A stretch of 35,109 nucleotides of DNA from an uncultured Bacteroidales bacterium (GCA_903911085.1 CAIWCC010000013.1:1-35109), one strand, 5' to 3'; counted from the first letter of the stretch, positions 15,783 through 27,300 are shown. Translations and numbers: made by a program. The notes: a model not told the origin generated them from the letters alone.

Positions 15783-18700
15783 TTAAAGATAAATTTTTAA
15801 TCCTACAAAATAGCTTTTACTTTGTGGTAAAAGTCCAGTATCAATTCCTTGATAAAATAATTGATTGTTAGTCGAAAATTCAGGATCTTGACCCAAGTAT
15901 TTTGTCAAAGTCAACAAGTTATTGGCAGAACCCCAAACCGTTAAGCCTTGCAGAAACGATATTTTAACAGGTAGTTCGTATGACAATTCTATACTTTTAA
16001 GTTTTAAAAATGACCCATCTTCTATCCACCTATCTGAAAATCGATTATTCTCCTTGGGATCTAAATAAACCGATTTAGGCACATTTGTAATTTGTCCCTC
16101 ATTCACCCAGCGATTAACAACCGAAACACTTTGATTATTAAAAGTACTTTCCGACTCAAGCTGTGAGCGCATATAATTATAAATCTGATTGCCATAAGAA
16201 TAATTAAAAATAAATTTTGCAGCCAGTTTTTTATACTTAACATCTGCATGTATCAATCCAAAAAAATCAGGATTTGAATTGCCTATCACCACTTTGTCTT
16301 TTTCATCAATTACTTTATCATCCGAATAATTATTTACAAATCGAACATCGCCAGCTTCATAAGGAACCAGTGTACCAGTACTTTGGCGCATCGACAAACC
16401 ATCAGCTTTAGCCTCGGCCGAAGTTGCATAAACTCCATTGGTTTTATATCCATAAAACTGTCCAATAGATTGACCAACAGCTGTAAGAATTTCGCCGCCA
16501 TAAATAGTTGTGAGATAATCGCCATCGGCTAGTGCTAAAATTTTGTTAGCATAATGCGAAATGGTAGCACCAACTTCCATATTTAAATCCTTTGTTTGAA
16601 TCAGTTTTGCATTCAATGCCACTTCGTAACCACGGTTTTCGAGTTTGCCATCGTTGCACCAATACGTATCAAGACCCGTTAAAACACTCAATTGCTTTTG
16701 AACCAATAAATTATCGGTAGTATTGTTGTAGAAATCTACCGCAACCGATAATCTATCATTAAACAAACTAGCATCGAAGCCCACATTTCGTTTTGTAACC
16801 GTTTCCCATTGCAATTCAGAATTCCCGATATTAGTTAATTGTAATCCAATGGCATTATTCGCATATCTAACAGCATTAAAGTAAGTATTTGCTACATTAG
16901 TTCTAATACCATCATTGCCCGACATCCCATAACTAGCTCTAATTTTCAACAGATTAATAAACTTAACATTTTTCATGAAGTTTTCGGAAGTTAATAGCCA
17001 AGCAGTATTAATAGCTGGAAAAACGGCCCAACTTCTACCTGACATTTTAAATCCTGAAGCTGCTTCCTTTGCAAAACGAGATGAAGTCTCAGTTGCAATT
17101 GTAGGTTCAATAAAATATCTATCTTTAAAACTATAATTGAAAACAGCATAACTATTGAGCGTTTTATAGGGGTCATCCAATCCGCCAACTGTTTTGTAAC
17201 TTAGCCCACTCGACATTTCCCTTACTTGGTCGCTACCTGTATTATTTCCGGAAGCATAATCTGAAGTGTATGAATCGTTTATGTATCGCACACCAGCATT
17301 AACCTCAACTAAATTGAATCCATAATTCTTCTTCCAATTGATACGTGTATCGCTGAAAATTGAAATTTGCTTAGCAAACTGAGTTTTTACCTGGTTTAAA
17401 GAATTGATACCTAAATTGATATTATAAAATGGAGCCACGCCATACATTGGACGAAAAAAATTCTCCGACAGATTTTTTAAAGTATAACTAAATCGAGACA
17501 AAAACGTCAAATTGTCATTTAATTTTAATTGGGGAACAAGAGCTAAATTAAAATTGGTTTGCTGTGTATGACCAACTCCATATTCGATAACAGCATAAGG
17601 ATTGGCAATACCCAAGAAATCATAATTTTCTAATTTTGAGCTTACTTGCCCAGAATTTGAGAATTGATAAGGCGCCAGAAACGGCGATTTTATCAACGAC
17701 AAATATCCAGGTGCATCTATTGGGTTAGTGGCATAAGACTCAGCCACACCGTCATTTCTCAAATTTCTATCCATTTGCGAATATGAAATATCAAATGAAG
17801 TAGAAAGTTTTTTTGTGAGTATTATGTCCGAATTAAAACGCGCATTCAATCGGTTAAAATCATTTTTTTTCAAAGTACTGTTGGCCATTGTGTATCCCAT
17901 CGAAAGATTATAGAGTGCGCTTTCGTCGCCTCCGTTTACCCCTACATTGTAGCTTTGAGTAACCGAACTATTGTAAATTCCATCCGACCATTTGGTGTTA
18001 TTGTGATACTTATTGTAATAAGTAAAAATCTGATTATCATTCAAAAAAAACTGATTAGCCAAGCTCAATTCCGCATTTTTATCTTTTAATAAATCGCTTA
18101 AATAAATGCGGTATTGGTCTGTATTCATCATAGGCGTGAGCGAAGGTTTGGTGTTATAACCAATAGTTGTAGACGCAGTAATTTTAGTTGTCATCCCCTT
18201 ACCTCTATTGGTAGTTATCAAAATTACTCCATTGCCACCTTTGCTACCATACAACGATGTACCATCTTTAAGCACACTAATATTTTCAACATCATTTACA
18301 TCAATATTTGCTAACGGATTTAAGATATTACCCAAATGAATTGATTCCATATCATATTGATTTTCGAACACAACTCCATCAATCACAATCAATGGTTGAG
18401 TATTGGCATTCAAGGAATTGACACCTCTAATTGACATAAATGAGCCAGTGCCGGGAGTTCCAGAATGTGTCATCATACGAATAGTACCAGCCAATTTCTT
18501 TTGAATTTCAGCATCAACACTCAATGAAGACGTGTTTTCAACATTTGTTGAGCTTTGTGAATTTACGATTGACGTATTTCTTTTCATTCCCAAAATCGTC
18601 AATCCATTATCATAAAAACTACCGAAAGCTTTTGGAAAAAGTGTTATATTTTTTTTCTTATCTCCATTAAAAATAGGAACTTCTTTGTTTTCGAATTCTG

Positions 18701-19004
18701 GCGCCGACACCAATAACGTTTTTTTAGTAGCTGGCAATTTTATGCTAAAAAAACCACTTTCATCAGACATAGCAGAATATTTTCCATCTATAGTATGAAT
18801 TTGCGCACCAGCCAATGGAAGTTTAGAAATCCCATTATATACGACACCGTTAATTGAATCTAAATTTACACTAGAACCTACAACTGCCTTTGTATCAGAT
18901 TTTTTTTGACCAAATATTGTCAATGCAAATCCCCAAAAGACGACAACAAAAAAAGTAGCTTTACAATAAAGCACAAATCTATGTTTTAAAATTTTTATTT
19001 TCAT
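15783..19004 (-). CDS. SusC-family TonB-dependent transporter (second pair of operon B)
   Basis: A 1073-residue SusC-like receptor. Signal sequence about 1-32; carboxypeptidase-regulatory-like domain about 50-125 (SINGVVYNGISKLPLAGAQ); plug about 150-268 with SIRGVNSLNANTQPLIVIDG and ISVLKDGTSLYGSKGGNG; then the barrel, ending VGLKIYL. The stretch just before the plug lacks the usual VVTGYGTQ-type sequence and reads LTILGMKRN instead. The terminal residue is Leu rather than Phe. No STN domain. The start lies four bases after the upstream FAS1 gene and the stop two bases before susD, so translation is probably coupled. Confidence 0.93.
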   Translation of the reverse strand: MKIKILKHRFVLYCKATFFVVVFWGFALTIFGQKKSDTKAVVGSSVNLDSINGVVYNGISKLPLAGAQIHTIDGKYSAMSDESGFFSIKLPATKKTLLVSAPEFENKEVPIFNGDKKKNITLFPKAFGSFYDNGLTILGMKRNTSIVNSQSSTNVENTSSLSVDAEIQKKLAGTIRMMTHSGTPGTGSFMSIRGVNSLNANTQPLIVIDGVVFENQYDMESIHLGNILNPLANIDVNDVENISVLKDGTSLYGSKGGNGVILITTNRGKGMTTKITASTTIGYNTKPSLTPMMNTDQYRIYLSDLLKDKNAELSLANQFFLNDNQIFTYYNKYHNNTKWSDGIYNSSVTQSYNVGVNGGDESALYNLSMGYTMANSTLKKNDFNRLNARFNSDIILTKKLSTSFDISYSQMDRNLRNDGVAESYATNPIDAPGYLSLIKSPFLAPYQFSNSGQVSSKLENYDFLGIANPYAVIEYGVGHTQQTNFNLALVPQLKLNDNLTFLSRFSYTLKNLSENFFRPMYGVAPFYNINLGINSLNQVKTQFAKQISIFSDTRINWKKNYGFNLVEVNAGVRYINDSYTSDYASGNNTGSDQVREMSSGLSYKTVGGLDDPYKTLNSYAVFNYSFKDRYFIEPTIATETSSRFAKEAASGFKMSGRSWAVFPAINTAWLLTSENFMKNVKFINLLKIRASYGMSGNDGIRTNVANTYFNAVRYANNAIGLQLTNIGNSELQWETVTKRNVGFDASLFNDRLSVAVDFYNNTTDNLLVQKQLSVLTGLDTYWCNDGKLENRGYEVALNAKLIQTKDLNMEVGATISHYANKILALADGDYLTTIYGGEILTAVGQSIGQFYGYKTNGVYATSAEAKADGLSMRQSTGTLVPYEAGDVRFVNNYSDDKVIDEKDKVVIGNSNPDFFGLIHADVKYKKLAAKFIFNYSYGNQIYNYMRSQLESESTFNNQSVSVVNRWVNEGQITNVPKSVYLDPKENNRFSDRWIEDGSFLKLKSIELSYELPVKISFLQGLTVWGSANNLLTLTKYLGQDPEFSTNNQLFYQGIDTGLLPQSKSYFVGLKIYL

Positions 19005-19008
19005 TTTC

Positions 19009-20583
19009 TTAATGTACTGGCTCTAAAATGATACAATCGATTAACAACTCTCTGGTAAACAAGGTGGTTTGAGTTTGTGGCACATTGCTAGTTACTTTCA
19101 ACTTCACATTCACAACTTCTTGTCCAAAATTACAATACGGAAAAACGAAGTTACTTGTTACCAACACTTTACTCATATTACTTTTATCTGTCACAAAACT
19201 TTGTGCGCCATTATCGTAAGTTTGTATTGCAAATGCACCCGATTCTTTAAGGTAAGTCAATTGGAAGTTCACTTTACAAGGTTTTAGATCTGTAGTACTT
19301 AAATTTGTGGCAGATGCAGGCACAAATACACAGTAGATATTATAAGCACACCCTGACAATGTATTGGGAATATCGAAAGAAATTGTAGGGTTGGACGATG
19401 ACGACGAAGGCGTTATATCCACATATTTTTTCCCTGAAATACCTGCTATATAGCTTCCATCGGCACTTCGGGTATAAATGCTCGACAAAGTATTGACACG
19501 ACCAAGTACTGTTTCGGCTTCCACAATAATTTTTTTACCCCACGATTCCCACAAATTGTATTTTAAATCATTGGTCAAAAATATATTACCATTACTAGTG
19601 ACAATTTTTTCGGCACCTTCAAATAAATACTGAGGATTTAGAAATACATTTTTATGTGTAGAAACAAGTGAATCTTGTGTAGAAACCTGCCACTTTGGAC
19701 TAAAAGCACAATCTTGAATCAATGCATTGGTGGTATAATATCGTTGCAAAGTATCGGCCATATATTGTGTTACTGTAGAGCCATTTGCATAATATCTAAA
19801 ATTGTTTTTCACTTTATTATACGAGTTTATCCACGCTGTATTAGAAGGTAAAATCACATTATATGTACTGTCCTCTTTGGTAAAACTACCCAAACTTTTA
19901 AATAAAACATTGGCATTATAAAATACAGAATCTAAATAAACCGTTTTTCCCTGAACGTTCACATCGCCTGCAATACTGTTTTTCACATCAAAAACAATTT
20001 GATCGAATGAATAGAAATACTTCCTGACAGAATCTAACCGTTGGTCTTTATCCAAATACTCCCAAATATTATTGAAAAACGCAACTCTTTTATTAATTAC
20101 ATGCAAAATACCATTATACGACATTTCGTTTAACTTTATCAGTTTCGCATCACCATAATAATAATCTATTCCAACAGTTTTAAAGGCAATTATTTTTTTA
20201 TTCAAAACAGAAACCTTTGCATCAACATTACCAGAGGCAGTATAGCTAAACCTTGCAATATGATTGGAAATAAACTCTTTAACCAACATAATACTGTCCA
20301 TATTGTCGGGATTAAAATCGGCTAAAGCTGCATCTTCTGGTGCCCAAACTGTGTACATCTGCGAAGCTGATAAAATTTTATCGTAGCCAGTTTTTTTCAA
20401 AATTTGTGTAAACTTGGACAAGTTGGGTGTTGATTGAATTTTTTCCCACAGCGATTTGTCCGAAACAACTCTACTGTCCACCGAATAGTGTTGATTCATA
20501 GCATCGTTACACGAACTAATGGTAGCAACACTACAAATGATGAACAAGTGATAAATATATTTTTTAATAAGTTGCATTCTCAT
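19009..20583 (-). CDS. FAS1 (fasciclin) domain lipoprotein with C-terminal beta domain
   Basis: A 524-residue lipoprotein with Cys25 in ISSCNDA; the ATG two codons in (20577) is an alternative start. Two FAS1 domains are seen: about 42-168, with FTQILKKTGYDKILSAS, YTVWAPEDAALADF and YNGILHVINKRV; and about 170-345, with YNVILPSNTAW and GNIFLTNDL. Residues about 350-524 form a beta-rich domain opening KIIVEAETVLGRV that resembles carbohydrate-binding sandwich modules. FAS1 domains mediate adhesion and binding of carbohydrate or protein; the ligand here is unknown. It directly precedes the second SusC/SusD pair, four bases away, so it probably works as a surface partner of that transporter. Confidence 0.85.
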   Translation of the reverse strand: MRMQLIKKYIYHLFIICSVATISSCNDAMNQHYSVDSRVVSDKSLWEKIQSTPNLSKFTQILKKTGYDKILSASQMYTVWAPEDAALADFNPDNMDSIMLVKEFISNHIARFSYTASGNVDAKVSVLNKKIIAFKTVGIDYYYGDAKLIKLNEMSYNGILHVINKRVAFFNNIWEYLDKDQRLDSVRKYFYSFDQIVFDVKNSIAGDVNVQGKTVYLDSVFYNANVLFKSLGSFTKEDSTYNVILPSNTAWINSYNKVKNNFRYYANGSTVTQYMADTLQRYYTTNALIQDCAFSPKWQVSTQDSLVSTHKNVFLNPQYLFEGAEKIVTSNGNIFLTNDLKYNLWESWGKKIIVEAETVLGRVNTLSSIYTRSADGSYIAGISGKKYVDITPSSSSSNPTISFDIPNTLSGCAYNIYCVFVPASATNLSTTDLKPCKVNFQLTYLKESGAFAIQTYDNGAQSFVTDKSNMSKVLVTSNFVFPYCNFGQEVVNVKLKVTSNVPQTQTTLFTRELLIDCIILEPVH

Positions 20584-20678
20584 GTCAAATTTATTTTTTT
20601 GTACATTTTTTTTAAAGTTCTCATACCCAATATAATTCGGGACAAATCTTCAAATCTTCAAATTTACCGATTTTCAAA

Positions 20679-22544
20679 CTAATTCCTATCTTCGGCAGTT
20701 GAACCACCATAAATACTTTTTGGCACATATTCAACATAGTCCATGTGAAATTGCGCAGATGGATCTTCGAGCACCGATTTAAAACGAATATAATGTGGTT
20801 CGGAGTTATCAAAAGTAAATGTTCCAATTATTCGTCTTAAAGCTCCTTTATGATTTCGCGCAATCATTTTAACGTCTCCATTCAAACTCTGAAAAGTGAT
20901 TGGCCCTTTCAAATAGCCTCTATTGCGCATCATTTTATCATTTTCCACACCATTATCAAGTGTCAAATCATCAGATATCCAGCCAATTTTTGCGTTATCA
21001 GCCCAAATTCTCAAATCGAGTGGAATGCCAATAGGCTGACCATCAACATAAATTTGAGCTACGCCACGAAATTGATTGGCATTATACCCATATCTCAGTT
21101 CGTAAGTGCCTGCTGGAACTGGCGGAAGACGCAACGTTAAATCGTAAGAACCCAATCCCATTAACTCGTCGCCTTGATAATCTTCCCAATTTAATCGTGG
21201 TCCCAAATAATAAAGTTTTGACTCTTTTGAAAATTGCAAATTATCCAAATAACCTTGTGGAAAACAAAAATCTTTGCCTGCAAGTCCACGAATACCGTTG
21301 GTAGTCAATTCGGGCAATAAACTCGAAATATCAAAACGAATTCGTGTATTTAGTAACATTGTTTGAGTAGCTTCGGAATACAGCAACACATTATCAATCA
21401 AATGATAAACTCCATTCATTGCACTCTGATCTTTGTTGGCAGCGTCCTGCGACAAAATTGTCACACCATTTATTCCTCTATCCAAATCCTGATTAATTTT
21501 TAATCCCGACAAATCGTCATTCACTTTCATTATTGCATTAGGACACATCGACTCAATAAATTCATAATGAATTACATTGGGCAAAGAATTGGATTTATAA
21601 ATAAAATTGTTGTAATTAATTGTTTTATTGATTAAATGATATGAAATAAACTGGTTGAGGCTATTTTTCCTGTTTGTAAAGTCATTGGCATAAGCACTTC
21701 CCGAAGGATACCATTCTGCGGCTTTTGCCTTTAAATCGTCAATATTATTAATTCCATTGGCAGCAAAAACCTCATCGGACTCAACCAGAACAGTATATCC
21801 AATTTTTCTATATTCGGGACTTGGCGTATTACCCGACCCTGAAATAGTTGTAAAAGTTAGAATCGGCACATAACTCTTATCTTCATTTAGTCTTAACGAA
21901 TCGGACAGACCAGTTAAAGTAAGTGCACTTGCAAAAATTGAAAGTTTATCGTTGGCAACAATTAAATCGGGGATTTGAGCATTAGACGGCTGCAAAACCC
22001 TGTCTAAACTCTGAATTATTCCGTTATAAACTTTAATATCCTTATTAATAATTTTCGATTCACTATTGAGAACTATTTGCAATTTACCAACCGAATCGGT
22101 AGTGAAATTAATAAGAATATAACGCTGATTCATATTTGGTGTAGGTATGGCACCAGTCACCAAATTGCTTGTTAGATAAACTTCGGGAATTATATGTGTT
22201 TTGGCAATATAATCAACCTGTTCGGCAGTCAAGCTATCGAAAGTAAAACTTGCACCTAATGATTTGTAATACAAATTCATAGCGTCGTTAGTTGGCGCCA
22301 AACAGCTGTAAGTACCATAAGCGCTTAACATTCCCTTCAAACCCGCTGAATTTATTACTTTCAAAAATTCGCTATAAGTTTCGGGCTTTTTTTGCATGTA
22401 AGAATAAACCATTTCGCCAGTAAAGGTAACATAGCTATCACTGGTAATATCGCCATTACAGCCATACCCAACAGCGATTACTAAAATTAGTACTCCAATT
22501 TTTCTAAAAACAGAAAAACGAAGTTTATAAAATAGATTTTTCAT
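20679..22544 (-). CDS. FAS1 domain lipoprotein with C-terminal beta domain
   Basis: A 621-residue lipoprotein with Cys29 in VGYGCNGD. First FAS1 domain about 45-187: YSEFLKVINSAGLKGMLSA, YSCLAPTNDAM and YNGIIQSLDRVLQP. Second about 192-393, less regular, closing with MNGVYHLIDNVLLYS. A C-terminal beta-rich region of about 220 residues (LRLPPVPAGTYELRYGY, QIYVDGQPIG, HYIRFKSVLED) looks like a jelly-roll binding module, with an ending FHMDYVEYVP typical of ligand-binding sandwich domains. It lies between the first SusD of operon B and the next FAS1 gene. No catalytic motif is seen; binding at the surface is inferred. Confidence 0.83.
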   Translation of the reverse strand: MKNLFYKLRFSVFRKIGVLILVIAVGYGCNGDITSDSYVTFTGEMVYSYMQKKPETYSEFLKVINSAGLKGMLSAYGTYSCLAPTNDAMNLYYKSLGASFTFDSLTAEQVDYIAKTHIIPEVYLTSNLVTGAIPTPNMNQRYILINFTTDSVGKLQIVLNSESKIINKDIKVYNGIIQSLDRVLQPSNAQIPDLIVANDKLSIFASALTLTGLSDSLRLNEDKSYVPILTFTTISGSGNTPSPEYRKIGYTVLVESDEVFAANGINNIDDLKAKAAEWYPSGSAYANDFTNRKNSLNQFISYHLINKTINYNNFIYKSNSLPNVIHYEFIESMCPNAIMKVNDDLSGLKINQDLDRGINGVTILSQDAANKDQSAMNGVYHLIDNVLLYSEATQTMLLNTRIRFDISSLLPELTTNGIRGLAGKDFCFPQGYLDNLQFSKESKLYYLGPRLNWEDYQGDELMGLGSYDLTLRLPPVPAGTYELRYGYNANQFRGVAQIYVDGQPIGIPLDLRIWADNAKIGWISDDLTLDNGVENDKMMRNRGYLKGPITFQSLNGDVKMIARNHKGALRRIIGTFTFDNSEPHYIRFKSVLEDPSAQFHMDYVEYVPKSIYGGSTAEDRN

Positions 22545-22599
22545 AAATTTATTTTGACCAATGTTTTTTTATAAATAAAATTTTTCTAAAAACGATAAT

Positions 22600-24156
22600 C
22601 TATTCACTTTCAGTGAGATAAAATGGATTTTGAACCAAATTAGTATTTGCATCCATTTCATCTTGATGAATAGGCAAATAGAGCGAATTCATATCTGTCA
22701 TTTTACTTTTTATAGTAGTTTGATTATCAGTATATTTACCTAAAACTCGTGCAAGCAATCTGCTAGAATTTCCATCACGTCGCGCCATTCTCAACAAATC
22801 GAACCAGCGTTTGCCTTCAAACATAAGTTCGCGCTGGCGTTCGAGCAATACTAGTTCTTCCATGGCTTGTTTGGACGAATAAGTGTCAATTTTAAATGAA
22901 TCGGCAAGCATCATTGTGGGGTTTGATCTAATAAAAATAGTATTTACAATGTGTAGTGCATCAGTTAAATCGGCGGTAGTTCTATTGAGTTGTACCAAAG
23001 CTTCCGCTTTCATTAACATTATATCTGTAAGTCTATAAAATATCCAATTGGCAGTAGTACTTCTATAGGTATACGTGCTATTACCTAGACTATTTTCTGA
23101 CCGATATTGACCTGCATATTTGAAGATATTAAACAAACCTTGACTTGGAAAGTCTTTTATATTGTCTTTTCGGCGAACATCGGTTTTCGGATAAACAGTG
23201 TAAGTAGAAGTAATAGAGGTTGTTGCGCTGAGCTGCCCAATATTATTGTATGCTGTTCCATAATAATCGTACACTTTTTGATTCACCTTATTTGACTCGC
23301 TAAATTGAAGTTCAAAAATACTTTCCTCGGAGTTTTTCAACCCAAAAATTTGAGTAAAAGGATTATCATCATTTTGAATTAATAAAAAGTTGGTTTTGTT
23401 TTCCGACTTCATAATCAACATTTTATCGTCAATTATCTTATCACAATATTCTATACACTTTGAATAATTTCCTTTCCACAAATATACATCGGCAAGCAAA
23501 GCTCTTACTGCATTTTTGGTAATTCTACCCTTAGTATATTGCACAGAACCATAAGCTAGCATTGCCCAACTTTCGGCCTTCAACAAATCTTTTTCAATTT
23601 TATCCAATACTTGACTTTCGGCACTTTGAGGCACTTTATAATTTTGAATATCAGAAATGGATGGATCAATAATTAAAGGCACATCTTTATAAGTACGCAC
23701 TAAATAAAAATAGCATAAAGCTCTTAATGTCAAAACCTCAGCCTCTTTGGCATGCAATTTTGTTTCCGTAAAATTTGGGTCAATAACGTTTGGCGCATAA
23801 TACAAAACATAATTACAATAATTGATAATTGTATAAAAGCTGCCCCATCTACACATATCATTTGTAGGAATAATACTTGCTTGTAACATTTTATTTTCGG
23901 CATCACTAATACTTCCATTTCCACCAATAATATTATCGGAACGCAATTCGCCCCAAACAATAACACGTTTCATGAATTCGTCTTCGAGCATGCCTCTGTA
24001 ACATGCGGCAACCACAGCTTCAACATCGGCTTCGTTTTTCCAATAATCGTCCAAAACCACTTTCCCATCGGGCTTAATTGTTAGCCAATCGGAGCAAGCC
24101 GACAAACCCGCCAAAAGTGTAAGTAAAAGTGTAATTTTAAAAATATGTGTTTTCAT
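22600..24156 (-). CDS. SusD-family lipoprotein (first pair of operon B)
   Basis: A 518-residue SusD/RagB protein. The frame is open to 24258, but the upstream part is translated repeat DNA; the ATG at 24156 begins a proper lipoprotein signal with Cys21 in LSACSDWLTIKPDG, the classic SusD opening. Recognisable SusD features are LTLRALCYFYLVRTYKDVPL (about 140-159), IMLMKAEALVQLN, and ELVLLERQRELMFEGKRWFD near the C-terminus, ending NLVQNPFYLTE. It is separated from its susC by 177 bases filled with two tandem repeats, unusually far for this operon. Confidence 0.93.
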   Translation of the reverse strand: MKTHIFKITLLLTLLAGLSACSDWLTIKPDGKVVLDDYWKNEADVEAVVAACYRGMLEDEFMKRVIVWGELRSDNIIGGNGSISDAENKMLQASIIPTNDMCRWGSFYTIINYCNYVLYYAPNVIDPNFTETKLHAKEAEVLTLRALCYFYLVRTYKDVPLIIDPSISDIQNYKVPQSAESQVLDKIEKDLLKAESWAMLAYGSVQYTKGRITKNAVRALLADVYLWKGNYSKCIEYCDKIIDDKMLIMKSENKTNFLLIQNDDNPFTQIFGLKNSEESIFELQFSESNKVNQKVYDYYGTAYNNIGQLSATTSITSTYTVYPKTDVRRKDNIKDFPSQGLFNIFKYAGQYRSENSLGNSTYTYRSTTANWIFYRLTDIMLMKAEALVQLNRTTADLTDALHIVNTIFIRSNPTMMLADSFKIDTYSSKQAMEELVLLERQRELMFEGKRWFDLLRMARRDGNSSRLLARVLGKYTDNQTTIKSKMTDMNSLYLPIHQDEMDANTNLVQNPFYLTESE

Positions 24157-24167
24157 GAGAAAATCAA

Positions 24168-24240
24168 TTTGAAAAGTATGAATGTTTGAAATGTTTGATT
24201 GTTTGAAAAGTTTGAAAGTTTGAATGTTTGAAATGTTCAA
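24168..24240. repeat. short tandem repeat of GTTTGAAA type
   Basis: Degenerate units of about 8-10 bases (TGTTTGAAA, GTTTGAAAA, GTTTGAATG) repeat about seven times. The array sits directly upstream of the susD start and keeps the frame open, which produces a false N-terminal extension of that gene. Confidence 0.7.
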
Positions 24241-24249
24241 GTCAACCCT

Positions 24250-24332
24250 AATTATCAATTGTCAATTATCAATTATTAATTATCAATTGTCAATTATCAA
24301 TTATCAATTGTCAATTATCAATTGTCAATTAT
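24250..24332. repeat. tandem ~10-bp repeat (AATTATCAATTGTC type)
   Basis: About eight units of TCAATTATCAAT and TCAATTGTCAAT follow one another and abut the susC stop codon at 24334. This is the same family as 3736-3829 in inverted orientation. Confidence 0.8.
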
Positions 24333-24333
24333 T

Positions 24334-27300
24334 TTAAAATCCAATTGAAATACCTGCTGTAAAGGAATTTGAACGAGGAGTTTGATTATTATCCTGACTC
24401 ACACCTAATGAGCCATAACCAACTTCAGGATCGACACCCGAATACTTTGTGAAGGTAATCAGGTTGTTGACAGTTACATAAAATATCATTTGGTTCAACA
24501 AGAAACGTTTCAATGATTTAGTTGGAATTGAATAATTTATTTGCACATATTTCACACGTAAAAATGAACCATCCTCAACATATCTATCGCTTCCAAGCCA
24601 GTTAAAACCTGTTTGATACAATGCACGAGGCATAGTTGTTAAATCGCCATCTTTGCGCCAACGCCAGTTTACACTTGCACTTTGATTATTATTTGTGTAC
24701 ATATTCTCAGCATTCATCCTTGCCATATTTACTATTTTATTGCCAATTCTAAAGTTTGAAAAAATATTTACCGACAGTTGTTTATAGTTCAATTTAAGTC
24801 CCATACCTCCATTTAATAATGGATTTGAATTTCCCAAATAAACAATATCAAGTTCGTTAATATTCCCATCATGATTGATGTCTTCATATATGGCATCTCC
24901 GCCTTTAAATTTATAAGCCGTATTTGTGCCATAAGCAAAATACATTGGAATAGGCTCACCTTTTGAGTCACGTATAACTTTTTGGTCTTCATCGAATGCG
25001 TAAGGGCTTGTGCCAACTCTACCATCCACAAAATCAGAATATTGGTAAACGCCTTTAAACCTAAAACCGTAAATTGAACCATAAGCGTTATTCTCTTGTA
25101 CACGGCTCAAGTATTTTCCGTTTTGATAGGAGAATTTTGTATTTAACGAAGCTAAAACCTCTGGTTTCAAAGAAACAATAGTATTTACATTGTTCGATAA
25201 ATTCAAATTGAAATCCATACTGAATTTTCCAATTTTTACAAATTTATTGGCCCTGAAATTAATTTCCCAACCCTCATTGTCCATTGTACCAGCATTCAAG
25301 TAAGATAAAGAACTGTAGCCCGACGAGGTAGGTAAAACCAATCCGGGAAATAACATATCTTCAGTTCGTTTATAAAAATAATTAAAGTCCATTGTAATAT
25401 TATCCTCAAGTAATCCCAAGTCGGCACCTAAATTTAGCGAAGTAACTTTTTCCCAACGCAAATCGGTTAATTGTATATTGCTTGGGCGAATAGTGGAAAC
25501 ATCCATATAACTGCTATAAGAATTGTACAAACTGTAAAACAGATATTCATATTGAGGTTGATTTCCAGTCATACCCCAACTAGGACGCAACTTTAAAGTA
25601 CTCAACCAGTGATTGGTAGGTTTCATAAAGTTTTCATCAGCTATATTCCACGCGAGCGAAACACCAGGGAAAGTACCCCATCTACGATTTTCGCCATATT
25701 TTGTACTTCCATCGCGTCGAACAGTTATGTCGGCAATATATTTAGATTTATAGGCATAATGACCCATAAACATATATGCCAACCAGCGGCCACTTCCAGG
25801 TCCAGTGGCAAAATTGTTCAAATAACCACCAGCTGTAGGACTTGTAATTTTGCCATTGGTATTTCCGTAAGAAATAATCTGCTGATAACGAGACGATGAA
25901 GTTCCTAATTGAAATGAGGAATATAACATTAACGAATGATCGGTGTTGCTAAATTTTGGTTGCCAAGTGAGGTTATGATCACTTGAAATGGATAAATTTC
26001 TACTTTCATCACCTTCCGATAAGTTGATACTTCCATCGAGCCAAGTGGCTGTAGACAATTCTTTAGGTAAAAATTTATAAGTGCTACCATTATTTACGTC
26101 GAACGAAACAACACCCTTGTATCTTAACATTTGTTTTTGAGGATCCAACAAATCATATTGAATTCGAAATGTAGGAATTATACGATATGATTTTACATCA
26201 TTTATAGCTAAATTAGCAGAAGCTACAGGATTTCTTAACCCAATCTGATCACTCAACTGTGGAGATGCATTTTGAAGCATTTTATAATACTGGTTGGTAT
26301 TATTTCCAATAGCATCCTGAGTGTAGATGCTTATATTTGGCATTTTTTTATACGCAATTCCCAATAATCCATCGTAATTTTGAGGGTTGTCGGTATAAGT
26401 AAATGAAAACTCAGACGAAAATTTTATTCTATCCGAAACAAGATAATCTAAGTTCATACGAGTAGAATAACGTTGAAGTTTCTGACCAATAACCGAACAT
26501 GTTTGATCGTAATAACCACCTGACACAATGAATCTTGCTTTTTCGCCTCCACCCGACAATTGCAAATAATGATCGTGGGTAATACCAAATTGTGTAACAG
26601 ATTTTATCCAGTCGGTGTTATTATTGTAATTCTGATACTCCGAAAAGTTAGGGTCGTAGTTGAACTCACGAATGGTAGAAGCTGCATCACTTTGTCTAGG
26701 ATTAAAATAGGCTTGTTTAATCAACATTGTATAATCATCACCCGACAACATTGTCATGCCTTGAGGTTGCGTAGCACCACTAAAACGATAAGTATACTGA
26801 ATTTTTGTAGGTCCACGAAGTCCTTTTTTTGTATTAATAGAAATAACACCATTGGCACCTTTCGATCCCCACACAGCTGTGGAAGCAGCATCTTTTAGAA
26901 CTGTAATACTCTCAATATCATCAACATTTACGCTCAACAAATCAGCAAAATTTTCTTGATTGGCACTTGCAAAATCAAAATTATTGGCTGCAGGAGTTTC
27001 AAATGGTATTCCATTAACAACAATAAGTGGTGCAGAACCAGAATTGATAGATGTTACACCTCTTATTCGCATAGTAGAGCCACTTCCAGCATCACCCGAA
27101 TTTCCAACAATGTCCAAACCAGAAATTTGACCTTGCAAAGCATCATCTACCGACGAAACCGACAATCCTACAAAATCCTTATTACTAAGCGTTTGCATTG
27201 CCATTGTAACCTCACGCTTCTTTATATCCATTGTCCCTGTATTGACCGTTCTTTGAGCCTGCACAGTTATTTCCGTCAAATTTGTCATGTCAACTAATTG

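Noticed and set aside
24157-24258. N-terminal extension of the SusD protein
   Set aside because: It is translated repeat DNA; a normal lipoprotein signal starts at 24156.
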